The notes under the pieces: generated by a model | Database searches by the model: none | Seen by the model: only the letters and a program-made list of their open reading frames with translations | Told to the model about the DNA's origin: nothing | From: Epiperipatus broadwayi | Taxonomy: Eukaryota > Onychophora > Udeonychophora > Euonychophora > Peripatidae | Direction: 5' to 3' | Length of the DNA: 64,000 bases | Assembly: GCA_028023455.1 (NCBI GenBank) | Contig: JAQFVV010012546.1 | Span: 1,443,501-1,507,500 of the forward strand | Made by a program: the position numbers and the translations under genes | In this document: positions 47,570-61,129 of the stretch, piece by piece | How the letters are laid out: every line of letters starts with the position of its first letter | Numbering within the stretch: the first letter of the stretch is position 1

Positions 47570-48650
47570 TAATATTAGAAAAATCGCTAATAATCTAAAT
47601 TTTAAAAAAAGAGTGTTACTACAAATCAGATTGTATAAAGAGGATAGCATGAATAAAGAAAAAAATGCAAGGGCATTGGAATGACTCAATTGAATATAAC
47701 AGATGAAAGCAGATCAAGTGTCATGCTCATAAGATTTAATTGTCATAATTAAAATTATATCAGATAGAATAACTTGTTGATTGATGATTTTATAAAGATA
47801 TTAATGATCTCTATATTTCTGTCTAGAAGAAAGGTGAACAATTTTATTTTCCAGAGACACATGTTTAAATAAACTTCTTAGACAATGATTGCAATAAATT
47901 ATGTCCTTGTTAGAAGTAATATTCCAAATCATTGAACAATATTCAATGACAGGAAGAAACAACAAAAATAATTTCAACTTTGCTTCATCACTGAAATGAT
48001 CTAATGATGGATTTTAAAGGCTTTGCCAATGATCATTTCTAAATGAGGAAGAAAAGATCCATTACTAAAAAAATAAAACTATCAGATCTTTTTGGAATTC
48101 AACAAAATTAATTTTGGGAGAATTAATAAAATAAAATAAAATTAAAATTTCAGATTTCTTGGAATATGAATCAAGAGAGCATTTATTAAAATTAACTGAC
48201 ATATTATTTAGATCACATCAAACACTAAAGTTATCAATATCCTTCTGAAGGAGAGTGTAGTCAATCATGTGATTCTTCTAAAGATTTTACAGTCACCAGT
48301 ATATCACAAAAGATAAGAAGATTTCAGGCAATTCTTTAGATCATCAACATAATTGGTAAACAGCATGGATGCTAAAATACTATCATGAGGAACACCTAAA
48401 TTGCATTCAACATGAAATGAAATATTATTATTGAATTTGTATGTCTACAGAAGGACTGAAACCAATAAATGTGTTGTGTAATATGATAAATATTTCTGTA
48501 GTATAATAAAAATGGTATGCTAGCATCAAAAGTTATTGGAATTGAATACATAGGCTTGGAAATTTTTGTCACCTGATTTAAAGATTCTTTGTATTGTTCC
48601 AATTTTATAAAAATAAAGATGATAGAAAGTATTGTATCTATTTTTAATGA
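47570..48650 (-). pseudogene. LINE reverse transcriptase relic
   Basis: The minus strand reads TIQRIFKSGDKN (the 'ViPifKsGdk' block, near 48600). Next come HVECNLGVPHDSILASMLF (RT motif B, 'tsGVPQGSvLGPlLF'), TNYVDDLKNC (the 'iNDL' block) and YTGDCKIFR near 48300 (motif C, 'YADDtkif' with its first Asp lost). After further frames come PVIEYCSMIWN and HLSSRQKYRDH, the typical C-terminal 'iEYcs.vWnp … Rrkyrdl' region. It resembles the CR1/Jockey/L2 type of RT. Many stops and shifts show it is inactive. No endonuclease part is seen further upstream on the minus strand. Confidence 0.75.
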
Positions 48651-51404
48651 AAAATTGTTATTCAGTCCAACAAAAGTATTTTTAATGATTTTGTGGATTA
48701 AATTATTTAAAGTAATGGCTGTAGAAAGAAAATCAATTGCTAAATAAAAATAGGTATAGTTTAAAAAATTAATATAATAAATTGTGCAATGTTAACTACA
48801 ATTTTGTATGACATAAAAAGACAAAGGGCAGAGGGAATATTTTTTATAACTCTATTCCACTTCAAGTATAACACTCTCTCTTGCCGGCATCATGAGAGGA
48901 ATTATAAACATGATTTTTTTTGGATAGAAAATTCAGAAAAGTATTATAAACAAACTATCTATATAGTTTGGTTATCAATTGAGTCAGATTTTGATTTGAC
49001 AAACAATTAAGTTGTCACTGTATTTGGAATTAATATGTTATCTTCTATATTGTTTACATTATATAGCATTTCTATCATAATATATAAAAACTATATTTTT
49101 TGGTGATGTAAATCTGAAATTTTAAAGTGTGAAATAAACTAATGTTTTAAAATTCCAAAGCACTAGTCATTGAAATTGTTTAAGTAGCTTGTGAAGGAGG
49201 CATTATTATGCAATATATATTTTATAGCAAAGTTTTTAATTCAAACAATCAAAAGTAAAAACAGTAGAATCATCCTTGTTTTTAATTTTCAATTTATTGA
49301 TGTTTGCACTATATTCCTCAATTGGAATGATGATCTACAGAATATTATTAATGTATTGAGTGTGGTATATAAAGACCCACAGCAATAACTATTTAAAAAC
49401 TGTAATGTTTGAGTAATTGTCAAACCATGGCTTTTAGCTAGTAGAAATACTGGTTTTTTTTCTGATGCAGGTAGATTATTCCTAGGTCAATACATGTTAT
49501 CTAGATATTAAAAAGTGTTTCAACTTATTTATAGTATGGTGATATTATTTTAAATAAGTTTGTAATTTATATATTTGCATTAAGATGGTTACAAAATTTT
49601 CAATTCATAAAACAGGACACTTGAAAAAAAAAATTTAAAAAATGATACTTGCCATTCCTGATGCTGGAGCTGTTAAATTATCTAAATATTTATTTTGAAA
49701 CAAAAATAAAAATAGAATCTAGAACATTTGTAATAATATTCTGAAATCAAATAATATTTATTGAACAAATCAAAACTTCAGAGAAAAGTATTAATTTTCA
49801 AACTGAACAATTTTTTTTTTTTTTAATTAGTTATATTTGTCATTTGAGCGATTTTTTTCAACAAAATTTTATCCCTTTTAAGTAATTCATAATAGTCTAC
49901 AATTGTCAATTGCATTTATTTTTGTTAGTAATACATGCTCTGGTAGAGAAAAAATATACTCTAATAATTATCTAAAGTTAGAATATTAACTTCCATTTGC
50001 TTGAGCACTTTGAAAATCTCTTTCTTGCTTACTTTTTAAAATTCTTTATTGTATATCTTGCAGTGTTATTTTTATAATCGAAATTTCAACAAAAGTTTTG
50101 TCTATATCAGTAATTGATACTTCAAGAAGAATGGATGAATATATTCAGCTGATTTTCAACAACTTACCATTGAATCTCAAAATTCTGATTTATTTTTATC
50201 TATGAAAATCTTTTTGTGTCATCAAATTTATTTTTCCACATTTCTATATAATACAGTTTTTATAAAAACTTAAAAGATGATATTAAAAATCTCATTTGTT
50301 TACAGTTCTTTAGTTCGCATAGAGTCATCTTTTGTTTACAAAGATTGAGGAAAGAATTTGTTGTCTTTTCTGAATTTTAATTTTATTTCTAATTCCTTAT
50401 AACTTAAAAAAACTTATGTTATTTCATTTCTTTCATAAATAGTAATAATTTCTTGGAAAATTGAATGACTGTCATTAATAAATAAAGCTAATACTCATTG
50501 AATAGGTTTTCAAAAAAATTTTTTTTATTAATTTCGGACAAAAATTCTCAGAATCACACACAAAAAAGATTTAAGTTCTTCCCAAATTAAAATAATCCTA
50601 TCAATAATTTTGGCAATAGACTTTAGAATCTTTTTATACTATGTGACAACAGTTTCTTTTATTCGATGCCCATATATTCACATAATTTGCTTAATTTATC
50701 CACTCTGATTGTATAAATATAAAAATATCTATATATTTTAATTACGATCATTATATATCAAAAATAATTTATCAAAGCCATTCTGTACACAATTATGCAC
50801 AATATGGTCATATACCCAATACTTAGAAGTTTTCCTTCAATTTTTTATTGTAATTTCGTGTGTTATTTGTTACTTTCTTCCAAAATTTGTGTTTGTATTA
50901 GCAGCAGAATTAACATTTTTCAAAAAATCATCGTAAAAAAAACAAAAACCCATTTGTTTTCTTTTTGTAAATCAAAATTTTTAACTGTTTTAATTAGTGT
51001 TTAGTTAAATGTCGGACATTTCTCCGGTTAAATCAACAAATTCTCTCAGATACTTTGTGGAATAAATATTCTAATTAACAGATACAAATTTTAAATCTAA
51101 GGATATATTTATATAATATACAAATTTATATATACTGTATATTAAATACAGTAATATTCATATAAATTTAAGTTATTTTATTAGAAGTACTTTCGAACTT
51201 AATTATATATATAACAATAAAATTAGCATGATTTAATATTTTTTATATTTTATTCAGTATAAAAGTTGCAATTAAATTATTTGTTATTGTTTTTATTTTT
51301 CGTCTAGTAATGCAATATTTTAAATCATAAAATTTTGAAATGAGTTTAGACTGGTAGCCACGTGAGTATAATCGTCAGATTCCATTTCCTTGTTTTTCAC
51401 CTAT
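48651..51404. other. AT-rich DNA, no gene seen
   Basis: Decayed upstream parts of the LINE relic may extend to about 49000, but I could not read them. Open frames at 48789, 49191 and 50795 are composition-driven. Confidence 0.4.
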
Positions 51405-51592
51405 TCATATATAAAAGTAGGTTGAAGTAAAGAGGGGTTTCTCTCTTTTCTTCCTAGCGTAAGCTTGTGGCTAAGACCTGTAGAGGTCCCTACTTTCGAA
51501 TTTTTCAGACGCTTATTCCTAAAGGTTCAGCCTTAGTAAATATTACTTAATATAATAATGTGCGTTTAATAAAATTTATAATTATAACTTGT
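51405..51592 (-). repeat. ~350-bp dispersed repeat, partial copy 3
   Basis: A single partial unit in the same orientation as 45833-46348: GTAGGTTGAAGTAAAGAGG, CGTAAGCTTGTGGCTAAGAC, GTAGAGGTCCCTAC, CAGCCTTAGTAAATATTACT and AATGTGCGTTTAA. It lacks the second unit. Confidence 0.7.
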
Positions 51593-53450
51593 TTTTTTAA
51601 AAAAATAATTCAAAAGACTTATGTTACTTGCTTTTTCAGTCTTCTAATGTTTTAAAGATTCTTTTCTTTCTAGAAATGCCAAAGCAAACCTATAATTATA
51701 TATAGAACAAAGCACAGTGTCACCATTTTTATTTCCATGCTCTCGCTTTAGAAATTGGTAATTAACATTTAAATAACACTTTATTTTAGATGTTTCTTTT
51801 GGACAGCTTTGAATCATTAAATCCAAATATAAATCGTATAAATAAAATTATAAATTACTAATTAACTAACTTAATTAATTAAACTAGCTATCAAATGCAA
51901 ATAGCAATTTATATGTTATTGCAAGAATATTATCAATATTTTAATATATAAGTTTTTTCGTTTGAAATTGATTGATACGATATTTTTAAAAATATGGACA
52001 TTTTACTTATTTTTTAAAAGTAAGGTTTGTACACAAACAAGACCTTTAAAATATGGACTGCCGATACTAAATATGGAAAACTGTTAACCCTAACATTAAA
52101 CTTTATATAATTTGTAAGTAACCTAAAATATTTGTTGTGCATTTGTTTTCAAAACGAATAAAAGTTAAGCAGTTTTATTTGTGTGTGTGTATGTGTGTAC
52201 ATCCATATAACTATATTATCGAGTCAGAAAGCTTAAATGTCAAACAAGGGTCGATAATCCAATGATGATTAAAAGTTATTACTTGAATATAGATTTTGTT
52301 ACCTATTTATTCAATATGTTTTAAGGCAGCAACATACATAAAACACACAAACATGCATATCTATATGCATACAGCATTAAAATGATTTGATCTTAATAGT
52401 TTTATGATGGTTTGTCAGTTTTGAATATTTTTATATTACTATTGTTTTGTTATTCTCCTATTTGTTTTCTAAACACAGTGAATAACAGATTACTTCCAGG
52501 TTTGAATATCAGCAATTAATTATCTTTCTGTCAATAGAATATAGATAATTTGTACATATATAAGTGGAACTGACAAATATGTAATTTAACTTTTAAAATA
52601 TTCTTTAGTAATACGCTGCTAAGATTGGTTTATAAAGATATTGAAATAATTTTTTTAAAAAAAAAAGGACTGATAATTTATAATCCAAATTTGTTCCTAA
52701 TATTTATGCTTTTATTATTAAAATAGTTTTTGTTTTTTTATCTATGATAATTTAAGTCACTATTTTTGTAAGACAATTGATTTATGAGATGGCTCATATG
52801 CAAATTTTCTAAGCTTTTGATATCTCAGAATGGCATGAATTTTTAACTCTGATCATTAATTATTCATCAAGTGGATTTGGGTTGTTTCTCTATTTGCTAC
52901 AAATTTAACACAAGCAGTTGTATGTTTAATGATTAGAAAAAAAACATAAATTATTAAAATGATATATTATAAAAAAATAGTTGCAAAAATATTTAACAGG
53001 TATTTTTTGAGAATTGGTTATTGGAAATTATATCAAAAGATTTATTTATATTTAATTAAATAGTAAAATAAAATAAAAAATACATGTTAATTTGGTCAAT
53101 AAATGATCTAGATAACCAATTAGTTTAATATTATCAAATATAAATGCAGAAATCACTCTAATCACGGAGATTTACATATTTCATTATACACACTATCATA
53201 TCCATATATCATAGCACAATAAATAAAAACAATTCAAACGATTAACAGACACGATATTTCAAATCTTGAAACAATTGTATCTTTTTTAAAACTGTTCTCA
53301 GAAAATAAAGATCAAATTTACAAAGCAAAGACTGAAAAATCCGCATTTTTTATTTTTGCCATAAATTTAAGCCACATGTCTTGGGTAGTTTAATATAAAG
53401 GCATCAATAAACTCATGGACTAAAGATTTTAGATCGAAGCTTGATCCATC
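51593..53450. other. AT-rich DNA, no gene seen
   Basis: Contains a short (TG)n run near 52181-52198. No coding or element signature. Confidence 0.45.
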
Positions 53451-53464
53451 ATCTGACTTCCGAT

Positions 53465-56400
53465 TTGTCACATGATTTTTTGAATAAGAGACTAATGGAC
53501 TCTAGAACAACTGCTTCAAAAATCAAACCCCAGTCTGTCACTGCTGGTATTCAGTTGTCACATGATCTTTTAAGCAACTAACAATTCAATTATTTTTTAT
53601 TTTTTACTAAAGTGTTTTGAAAATATTGTTGTATCAATTATTTTAAATAATTAAAGGTACGCAAAGCAAAATTTAAAACTAAAATTATTGATAGCAGAAT
53701 TCAATATGGATACTGGTAAAAATTCTAATACTAATGGAGATAAACAGAATATGAATTTAAGAGGCAAGAAGACGGAAATTAAAAAGATTAATAATCCTTC
53801 AAAGTTATCTAGTTTGACAAAAAATGCAAAGGAAAAAAAAAAAATTATCTTAAAAGAACGTTCAGAGTAAAAAAGAAAAAAAGTTTCATTGACAAATCTT
53901 TAGATAATAATCAACCTTAGCCTAATGTCACGATAGAGTTGCAAAGGAATATGAGAACTAGGAATCAAAAAGTTATTTGAATGCAAAAACAAAATATTTC
54001 AACAATAAAGTGATTTGGAATTATCAAAAATCCAGGAAAATTCATCAAGATTTGAACCAATTATAAGCGATAATAGATTGCTGGCGGTTACAATGCAAAA
54101 AATAAAAAAATTGGGAAATATAGAGGACGCTACACCGGAAGTGCCCGAATATGATGAGTTTAAGCTTGTTTTAAATAGGAATTTTCTAAAAACATGTTTT
54201 CAAGGACAAATTTAGATGAAAAAGACTTAAATAAAGCTTCCCATGTAAAGGAATGTCTCCAAAATATTTCAAGGAAGTGGCATTGCAAAAATACTCCAGT
54301 GAAAAATAAAAAAAATTAAAAAAATTCATATTGTAATGATGTTTCAAAAAATCAAAGTCAAACGATTAATAATAATAATTTACAAACTGAAATGTATTTT
54401 CCTAATCTTAATCAAACCACTAATATTACAAACAAAGAGAAACGAAATAGGAATGCAATAGAACATAATGTTTGTTATGCTCAAAAGCTACAAACTAACA
54501 GTATTAATAGAAATCAAAATGCTTTAAATGCACAAAGTCAAAGAAAAAATACAAGAAGAAATGTTGATGCTAATCAGGTCACAGAAAATCATATGACTGG
54601 GTTGGAACTAATTGATGATGAGGAAGATGAAATAATAAACTGTTTGACAACAAATGTAGCAGGTATTAGCATCAAAGTGAACTTAGAATTTTGGATACCT
54701 CCCTTGCTATTCAATTTCTTCAGAAATTATGACAACAATTCTACGTTGATATTGACAACAACAAATAAATATTGTAATCACTTTCAATTTCCCACTAATG
54801 AATTTTTGTTACTAATCAAAAGTCAAAATCTGGGTGACTCAATTAAGAAAAATTTCCACTATCCCAACGGGAGGTATTTTGTCGTAGAATTCATTTTTAT
54901 TTTGCAGAAGAAAATATTCAGATGGAGTCAGAATGTGTTGCACAATAGATTCCTGATAAAAATAGATGTGTCAAGGCCCAAAGTTGTGCATGGAGCTGTT
55001 GTTATAGAAATTATAATAGTACTGACCTTCAAAAACTATTGCAAGACTATGGTGTTATCACAGTATTTAAATACTCCTTCAAAAAAAGGTTTGGACTGGA
55101 ACTTCCATCAAATACAGCAACCTTCTCTCTAAAATTAGGAGAAGGAGTATCACTCAATGATCCTCCATCAGCATTAGAGGAAAAAAAATGTCCAATGTTC
55201 CTGTCTCGTGTTTGGCCACAATGCTTTGTCTGTGGGGGCGGAACACATCTTGTGAGGTCATGACCAACTAAAAATTATCAAAGTTGTGGTATTAGAAACA
55301 TCAGATTTAACAGATGTAGGGCAAATTACAAAAATACCAAATAAACTCCAGATTCTGCTAATCTGAGTAAAGGAATCATGGATCAACAACAAATAGCCTC
55401 TGCAAGTGTGCAAGATATGCCAAAAAATCATGAAGAAGTAAGCTTAATTGATATGGAGGATGAAATTGTGACAGCACTTACTGTTCAGGTGTCAAGTGAG
55501 AAAGCAGAATATAATTGCATAATTTAATTCATGTAAGGTGAGTGATAAGCAGTCTATAAATGGCAGAAGCAGTTTAGAAGATTCTTATTTGGTCACTAAC
55601 AGCAAGACAGTGATCCTAATGGTGAATAAGAGGAAATCACACAACTCTTCAAGTTCACAACTAGAAGATGGCTCAACTCCAACTTTGGAAGTGGATTCTG
55701 AAATGACTGTGATAGCAATAAAATAATGAGGCCGGGAAGTCCAAGATTAAAACCAACCAAAAGAAGATCAAAGAAAACAAAAATTAAGAAAATAGTGATT
55801 ATAAAGCAAACTTGTGAAGATTCAGAAGATACAGATACTATTTCTGAAAAGGTCATGGAGAAGATGTGCAAAGATCCAGGAAGGCTGAGTGTTGGACCAA
55901 ATCAATAGCAGCAGATAATTAAAATGAACATCGCATCATATAATGTGTCTGGGGATGGGTCCAACATTACTCTGTTGGATTTGTAAAGCTATAAGATGGT
56001 CAGGTTAAATATATCATGGAAACACCATAACTTCATCTCCCAATATAGCAACATCAGTTACATGCTTATCAAAATTGGGGGAATAAATGGTAGGGAGCTA
56101 AACTCCATGAAAAGAGTTTACACCCTCAAGAGATGGATAGACAATAGTGATCTGGACATAGTCTGCCTGAGCAGAACAAAACTTCACTGGCAGTCCAATG
56201 CAAGAATTGATCAAACTCTCAACAAATCTGGGGGCCTAATATATCATCTGCCAAATTCAGCCTCACCTGGCATAACAATAATTATTAAGAAGAACTCTAA
56301 ATTAGACAGATACAGAGCTTTATATCTTAGTCAAAATCTATTAATCATTAAAATTAAAATTATAAATGTATCAGTGATTTTTATATATACATACCTTCAA

Positions 56401-56690
56401 AGGGGCCCAGATTGGTTGAATACACAATTAGTAGGATTAACTCAGTCTTGGTCTTATCAGTGTCACCAATAATATTATTTGGGGACTTTAACATGAGCTA
56501 TCATCAATTTAATTGGATATATCTGCATATGATTAATAGGATGCTGTTGTGTGATGAATGATGTTTCCTACAAAATGCTTTCTCCTTCTACACAAGGCAG
56601 CACAGAACTCTAATTGATTTACTCTATTACAGTGGTGAAATTTATCATGATTTAAAAGTCAAACTACAATTGTAATTTATTCTAATCATT
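53465..56690 (+). pseudogene. LINE 5' half: ORF1 relic and endonuclease
   Basis: The 5' part of a non-LTR retrotransposon with no RT. The probable 5' UTR has a repeated TTGTCACATGATyTTTT motif (53466, 53558). ORF1 starts near MDTGKN (53706). It is basic and Asn/Lys-rich, with the frame at 54392-55132 the longest piece. A frame at 55039-55263 then gives LQDYGVITVFKYSF…LELPSNTATFSLKLGEG (RRM-like) and the zinc knuckle CFVCGGGTHLVRS near 55220-55260. ORF1 ends with a basic tail (55726-55908). ORF2 opens with MNIASYNVSG at 55924, the APE endonuclease start. It continues GRELNSMKRVYTLKRWI, DLDIVCLSRTKLH, GGLIYHLPNSASPGITIIIK, then LFGDFNM near 56478 and FYTRQHRTLIDLL. Multiple stops and shifts. 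It ends before any RT motif. Confidence 0.75.
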
Positions 56691-59340
56691 TAGCCAAGTT
56701 AATTTCCCTAAATGTAGACCCCCCCCCTATTACTGTCTCCCATGATTAACATGAAAACAATCAGAATGTTAAATAAAGAAAATACACCTGCACATGTGGA
56801 AGCTGATTCATAGAAATTTTGTCTTCTTTTTTAAATTGTGCAAAAATTATAAGCTTGATGTCAGCAGAAATCACAGCATTCGTAGCTGCTTAATTTCATC
56901 TTTAAAATGATGTATTACACTTTGAAATCGGACAAAATTTGAATTTTTTATTAATAGGTACATTTTTTTTCTGATCATTTTACTAGTTTACATGAGGACA
57001 ATAAAGGCAGAAAATCTTTATCGGTCTTATAAGATAATAAAATGGATTAAAAATACACTGATGATTCACATGTAAAACCTTCAATGTGAAATAAACATAA
57101 ACACAAAATATTGGTTATAAGTATTAAATTTAATTACTTGAATAATATTAAATTTTTTTATTATTTTATAAATGGCACTAATTTATTAATTTCTTTCTAT
57201 TGGTGTAACTGTATACTATATAAATTATATAATATTAAATCATTTATGCTCTTTACTATATTGTATATAAATTTGTATTTAAATATAACAAAAGTGGTTT
57301 GTGTATAATGTAATTTTGTGTCTCTGAGCCAAGTTTGAGGCAACCTTATTTTATAGACATAATGATTCTCAAAAAGTTTAATAATTTATTAGTTTGTTTA
57401 TATTTGTATTAGTGTGTTTGTGTTTTCTTTTGCATTGTGATTGTATAACAAGTAATGATTTACATATATAGAGCAGTGCAATATAAATTTAAAAAATTGA
57501 TAATAAAATGTACAGAAATCTTGCAGATTGCAGTTGATAAAGCAATCACAAAATTTACTGGGCATAGTACCATGTGAAAATATAAACACTTAAAACCAAC
57601 AAAGAGAGATTTCAAATGGGGTGTGTTTAGTGGTAACTGCAATGGTTAGGCATATACCACATGGAGATGTATGCAGACAAAGAATCAAATTCTGATTCTT
57701 GCCTATGGCTTGATACTCATGCTGTGGATTCAGTAGTTTTGCCACATTTCGCATCACATTATTTTTTAGTATATAGCGAGCAAACGAGCTATATACAAAT
57801 AAATTATATCTCTGTGGAACAATAAATATAGTAAGATAGCATCACTAGTGTGTATAAAAAATATAAACATCACTAATGTACACAAAAAATATAAAATGAA
57901 GAGATGAAACTCATTTTGTCAGTGATACAGACAGTAGCCTACAATTTCTAGTTTTCGATAGACAAGAAGCCAATTGCTATGATGACAAATGCATATCCAA
58001 CTTTTAGAAATGATTTGTTTTGTATCTTTTATTAGGATGAATCTTTTTCTTATGGATGCCTTTTATATTTGCTAACTTTTGGGGTAAAAGATAAAAATGA
58101 AGAATTTGTATGTCACTTTTTTGGAGATTCTGAAGCTATGGATTATCTCATATAAGAAGTATTATATATGATCTGAAAGATAATTTTGTGAGGAGTACAA
58201 TGAAGTTATCAATGAAAATGTAATTTAAACTTTGTTAATGATAAATTAGGAATTATGAACAGACAATAAGTAATAATTATGTCGAATGTTGAAATTTCTT
58301 TTTTCTTTATTTTTAAAATGGTTATCACTATTTGTCTTAGACTTATTGTTTTCCTTAGTTTTTCTACTTTCTATCAATGCAAATTTTTTTGCTGTAACAT
58401 TATTAAAACTGAAGTTATTGTGTCTCAGGTCAGTTTTAAAAAAAATTCAATATCGCGCATTGCAGAATCAACCAGTTAACCTCAGAAATTGTCAGTTAGT
58501 AGTAATTGATAATTTCTTGGCAACATCTAAGGTTAAATGTTATCTCTTTATTTACATGGATACTCATTTCTATTCTTTATATATATACTGACATGAAGAA
58601 AGGCAGTTTGAAAGCTTGCTATCTATCAATTTAAATGTGTTTTTAGTTGTACAGACAGGCATTTCACTCTTTTGCTGCTTTTTGAATTCCATTCTTCCAT
58701 AATTCTATGATAAACAGTTTCATATATCTACCATTTTATTATTTAATTAATTGTAAACAACAATGTACATTTATTGTGTTTTGTAATATTAAAGTACTTT
58801 TATTTAAATACATATTTTTTTATTTATTTTAGCACTTTTTTCTGCTGTCATACTTTTGTTTAACATGTTTGTATTCATTATATTTTAAAATTTAAAGGCC
58901 TTCAAGCACTTTTTTTTATTAAATCTTACATTAGTTTAGTATTTTTTTTGGGGGGTAAATATTAAAATTTATTAAACTCTAAATATTGTTTTATAATTCA
59001 AAAAAAGTTTTGTCTAACGTCATATCGGTAATGTTTTGAATTTAATATTTGTTAATTACCATTTTAATAGACACTTATAATTTGTTGTGATTTTTTGGCA
59101 TGGTTTTATCTTGGTTTAGTAATTTGTTTGACTGCTATGCTTTCAATAAGTAAGTACTGGGAATGTTTTTCCATTAGTTAGTAATTTATTGTGGGTATAA
59201 AATATCAGGAGTAGGTTTTATAGTTTATTTCTATTAAATTATTATTATTTTTTTAAATTTTCAATGAAAATTGAAACTTATTGTATAAATTGGGAAAAAA
59301 AAAGTGGAATAGTTTTATAGTTACAGTGGATATAAGGTTA
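56691..59340. other. No gene seen between two LINE relics
   Basis: Expected position of the RT of the upstream LINE, but I find no RT block on either strand. A hydrophobic open frame at 58286-58591 is composition-driven. A B-box-like GAATCAAATTCTG near 57685 is too weak to call a SINE. Confidence 0.4.
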
Positions 59341-59548
59341 AAAGTTGATTATCACTCAATGTGATGTGATGCGCTGTGACTTCTCCTTATACAGAGTCAG
59401 GAATCTCTCAGAAATTATGCCCAGAGAAACCTGTTAGCCACCTTGACTTCCCTTTTTATTTCCCACCCCAAGTTTTCCCATATTCTTTTTTATCCTGCTC
59501 CATCTTAATTCCACAACATAATCTTTGTCAACTCCATGACCTTTATAT

Positions 59549-60350
59549 TTAAACCCCCCTTATCTTTTTCCCAGCATAACAACCAATAAGCCACTTTCTG
59601 TATAATAACTTTTTTTTATATTTATTCTTCCACAACTTCATTATTTGTATCATTTCGGCTTTCAGGAATTTACATTCAATTAACAGATGCCTAATATTTT
59701 CTATGCCTTCCTTACACAACTTGCAGACTAAATCATCCATATTTTTCAATTTGTATATATTCCCTTGATGCTTAAGATCCCATTCAAGCCTTAAACAGTA
59801 AACTACTTCTCTTGCTATTATCACAAATTAACTCACACCCAATATTTTGTTTACTTTCATTAATATTTAAACACTTTTTACTCTCCATACTAGCTCCCCA
59901 TCTCTTCAACTCTCTATTCTTTATTAATGCATCTATTCTTCTATCCCATTCCTTAGCACTATAACCGTCAACAATTCTCCTAACACACTCATCCCACCTT
60001 TTGTATAAGTATACTGACATAAATTCTTTATGTCAATCTTTTGCATATCACATTGTCTTTCTCATCCATCTTGTTGCCTACCCTTTATTTATAATCCAAT
60101 TAAATACTATTTTGGTATTCTTTTATTATCCATAAACTGCAATCTACCAAACATTTTCATTTTGCTTTTTGCATCTCTCATATAAAAAACTCGACCATCC
60201 TATTTCTCCTTGAATTGCCTCCTTTGCCATCCCTACTTCTGCATCTAATGCAAGTGTTCCTACTTCTCTTTGTACTTTTTCTAAGTAATCTAACACCCCT
60301 TTACTAACATATAATGCATCATTACTATATGTTAACCCTGCTACCGCCAC
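59549..60350 (-). pseudogene. LINE ORF2 C-terminus
   Basis: Three minus-strand frames follow each other with stops and a shift between them. 60350-60144 has YVSKGVLDYLEKVQREVGT and AIQGEIGWSSFLYER, the post-RT 'lekvQre…eai.GElGW.sf..R' region. 60020-59784 has YKRWDECVRRIVDGY and KEWDRRIDALIKNRELKRW. 59824-59549 has REVVYCLRLEW followed by VCKLCKEGIENIRHLLIEC, the C-x2-C…H-x4-C zinc-binding motif found at the C-terminus of many LINE RTs. The 3' UTR probably continues toward 59350. The RT catalytic core is absent, so it is a 5'-truncated insertion, as usual for LINEs. It is not the missing half of the LINE at 53465-56690, because the orientation is opposite. Confidence 0.8.
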
Positions 60351-61084
60351 TCCCTTCTATACAAGTCTAGCTACATTATATTTATATATGAGAACACTGT
60401 TAATTTCTTTATCAATACCTTTCATTTCTTTGTTTTATTTATCAATTTTTTCTCCCATTCGTCCAAGCAATTTCTCTGATTACTTACTATGATGTATATG
60501 CTTTTGTGGCTACTTCCCGTGTCGATAGTAATCAGAACATTTACAAAAATGGCAACCTATCTTATCTAGAGTTTTGATCTATTTTAATTCAAATAGTTAT
60601 AAACATTGTAGAATTATTTTGAGGCTATAAAACAGAAAGATATTGAAATTCTTAACATTTTTTTAACAAACTCTTTAATGTCTTCTATTTTAGAAATAAT
60701 TGGTTTGTACTCAGGATATTTTTTTTCATTCAAAATACAGATTAAATGATATCGCCAAGAACCAAATCAAGAATTTTTTAATTGACAATTTTTATTTCTT
60801 TAGCATAACTTTATATATATTATATTATTTTTATTATATAGTATAAGAAACATAAATATTTTACTATATAATATATTTTTAACTACAAAATAAATTAGCA
60901 AGCCAGGTATTGGATTAGAAACTGGAATGGCAACATAAGTAACACTGTTTTTATTCATTTGATCCTAAAAGGTAACCGTGGACTCTTTTAAGTTTATCTC
61001 CAAGATTTAAAAAAGGGAAGTGTTTAAAACAATACTTTTTTTTTTTTCTACGTAAAAATTAAACAATACATTTTGTTTTTATTG
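60351..61084. other. No gene seen
   Basis: Upstream (minus-strand) continuation of the LINE may extend a little past 60350, but no RT motif is readable. The remainder is AT-rich. Confidence 0.4.
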
Positions 61085-61118
61085 TGTCAAAGCATCGGCC
61101 GGGAAGCGAAACCCGGGA
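61085..61118 (-). repeat. Truncated tRNA-derived SINE tail
   Basis: The minus strand has only the B-box end of the SINE, CCCGGGTTTCGCTTCCCGGC, then CGATGCTTTGACAC. It is flanked by AACAATAC on both sides (near 61062 and 61120), which may be a short target-site duplication. The full copy at 61130 follows immediately. Confidence 0.6.
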
Positions 61119-61129
61119 CAACAATACTA

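Noticed and set aside
58286-58591. 101-codon frame with hydrophobic N-terminus, resembling a membrane protein
   Set aside because: The hydrophobicity comes from T-rich codons. An alternative frame is equally open, and there is no homology or conservation evidence.
53465-60350. The two LINE pieces as one element produced by twin priming
   Set aside because: The 5' part lies next to the 3' end of the other piece in the wrong order for a twin-primed inversion, and about 2.9 kb of unrelated sequence separates them.
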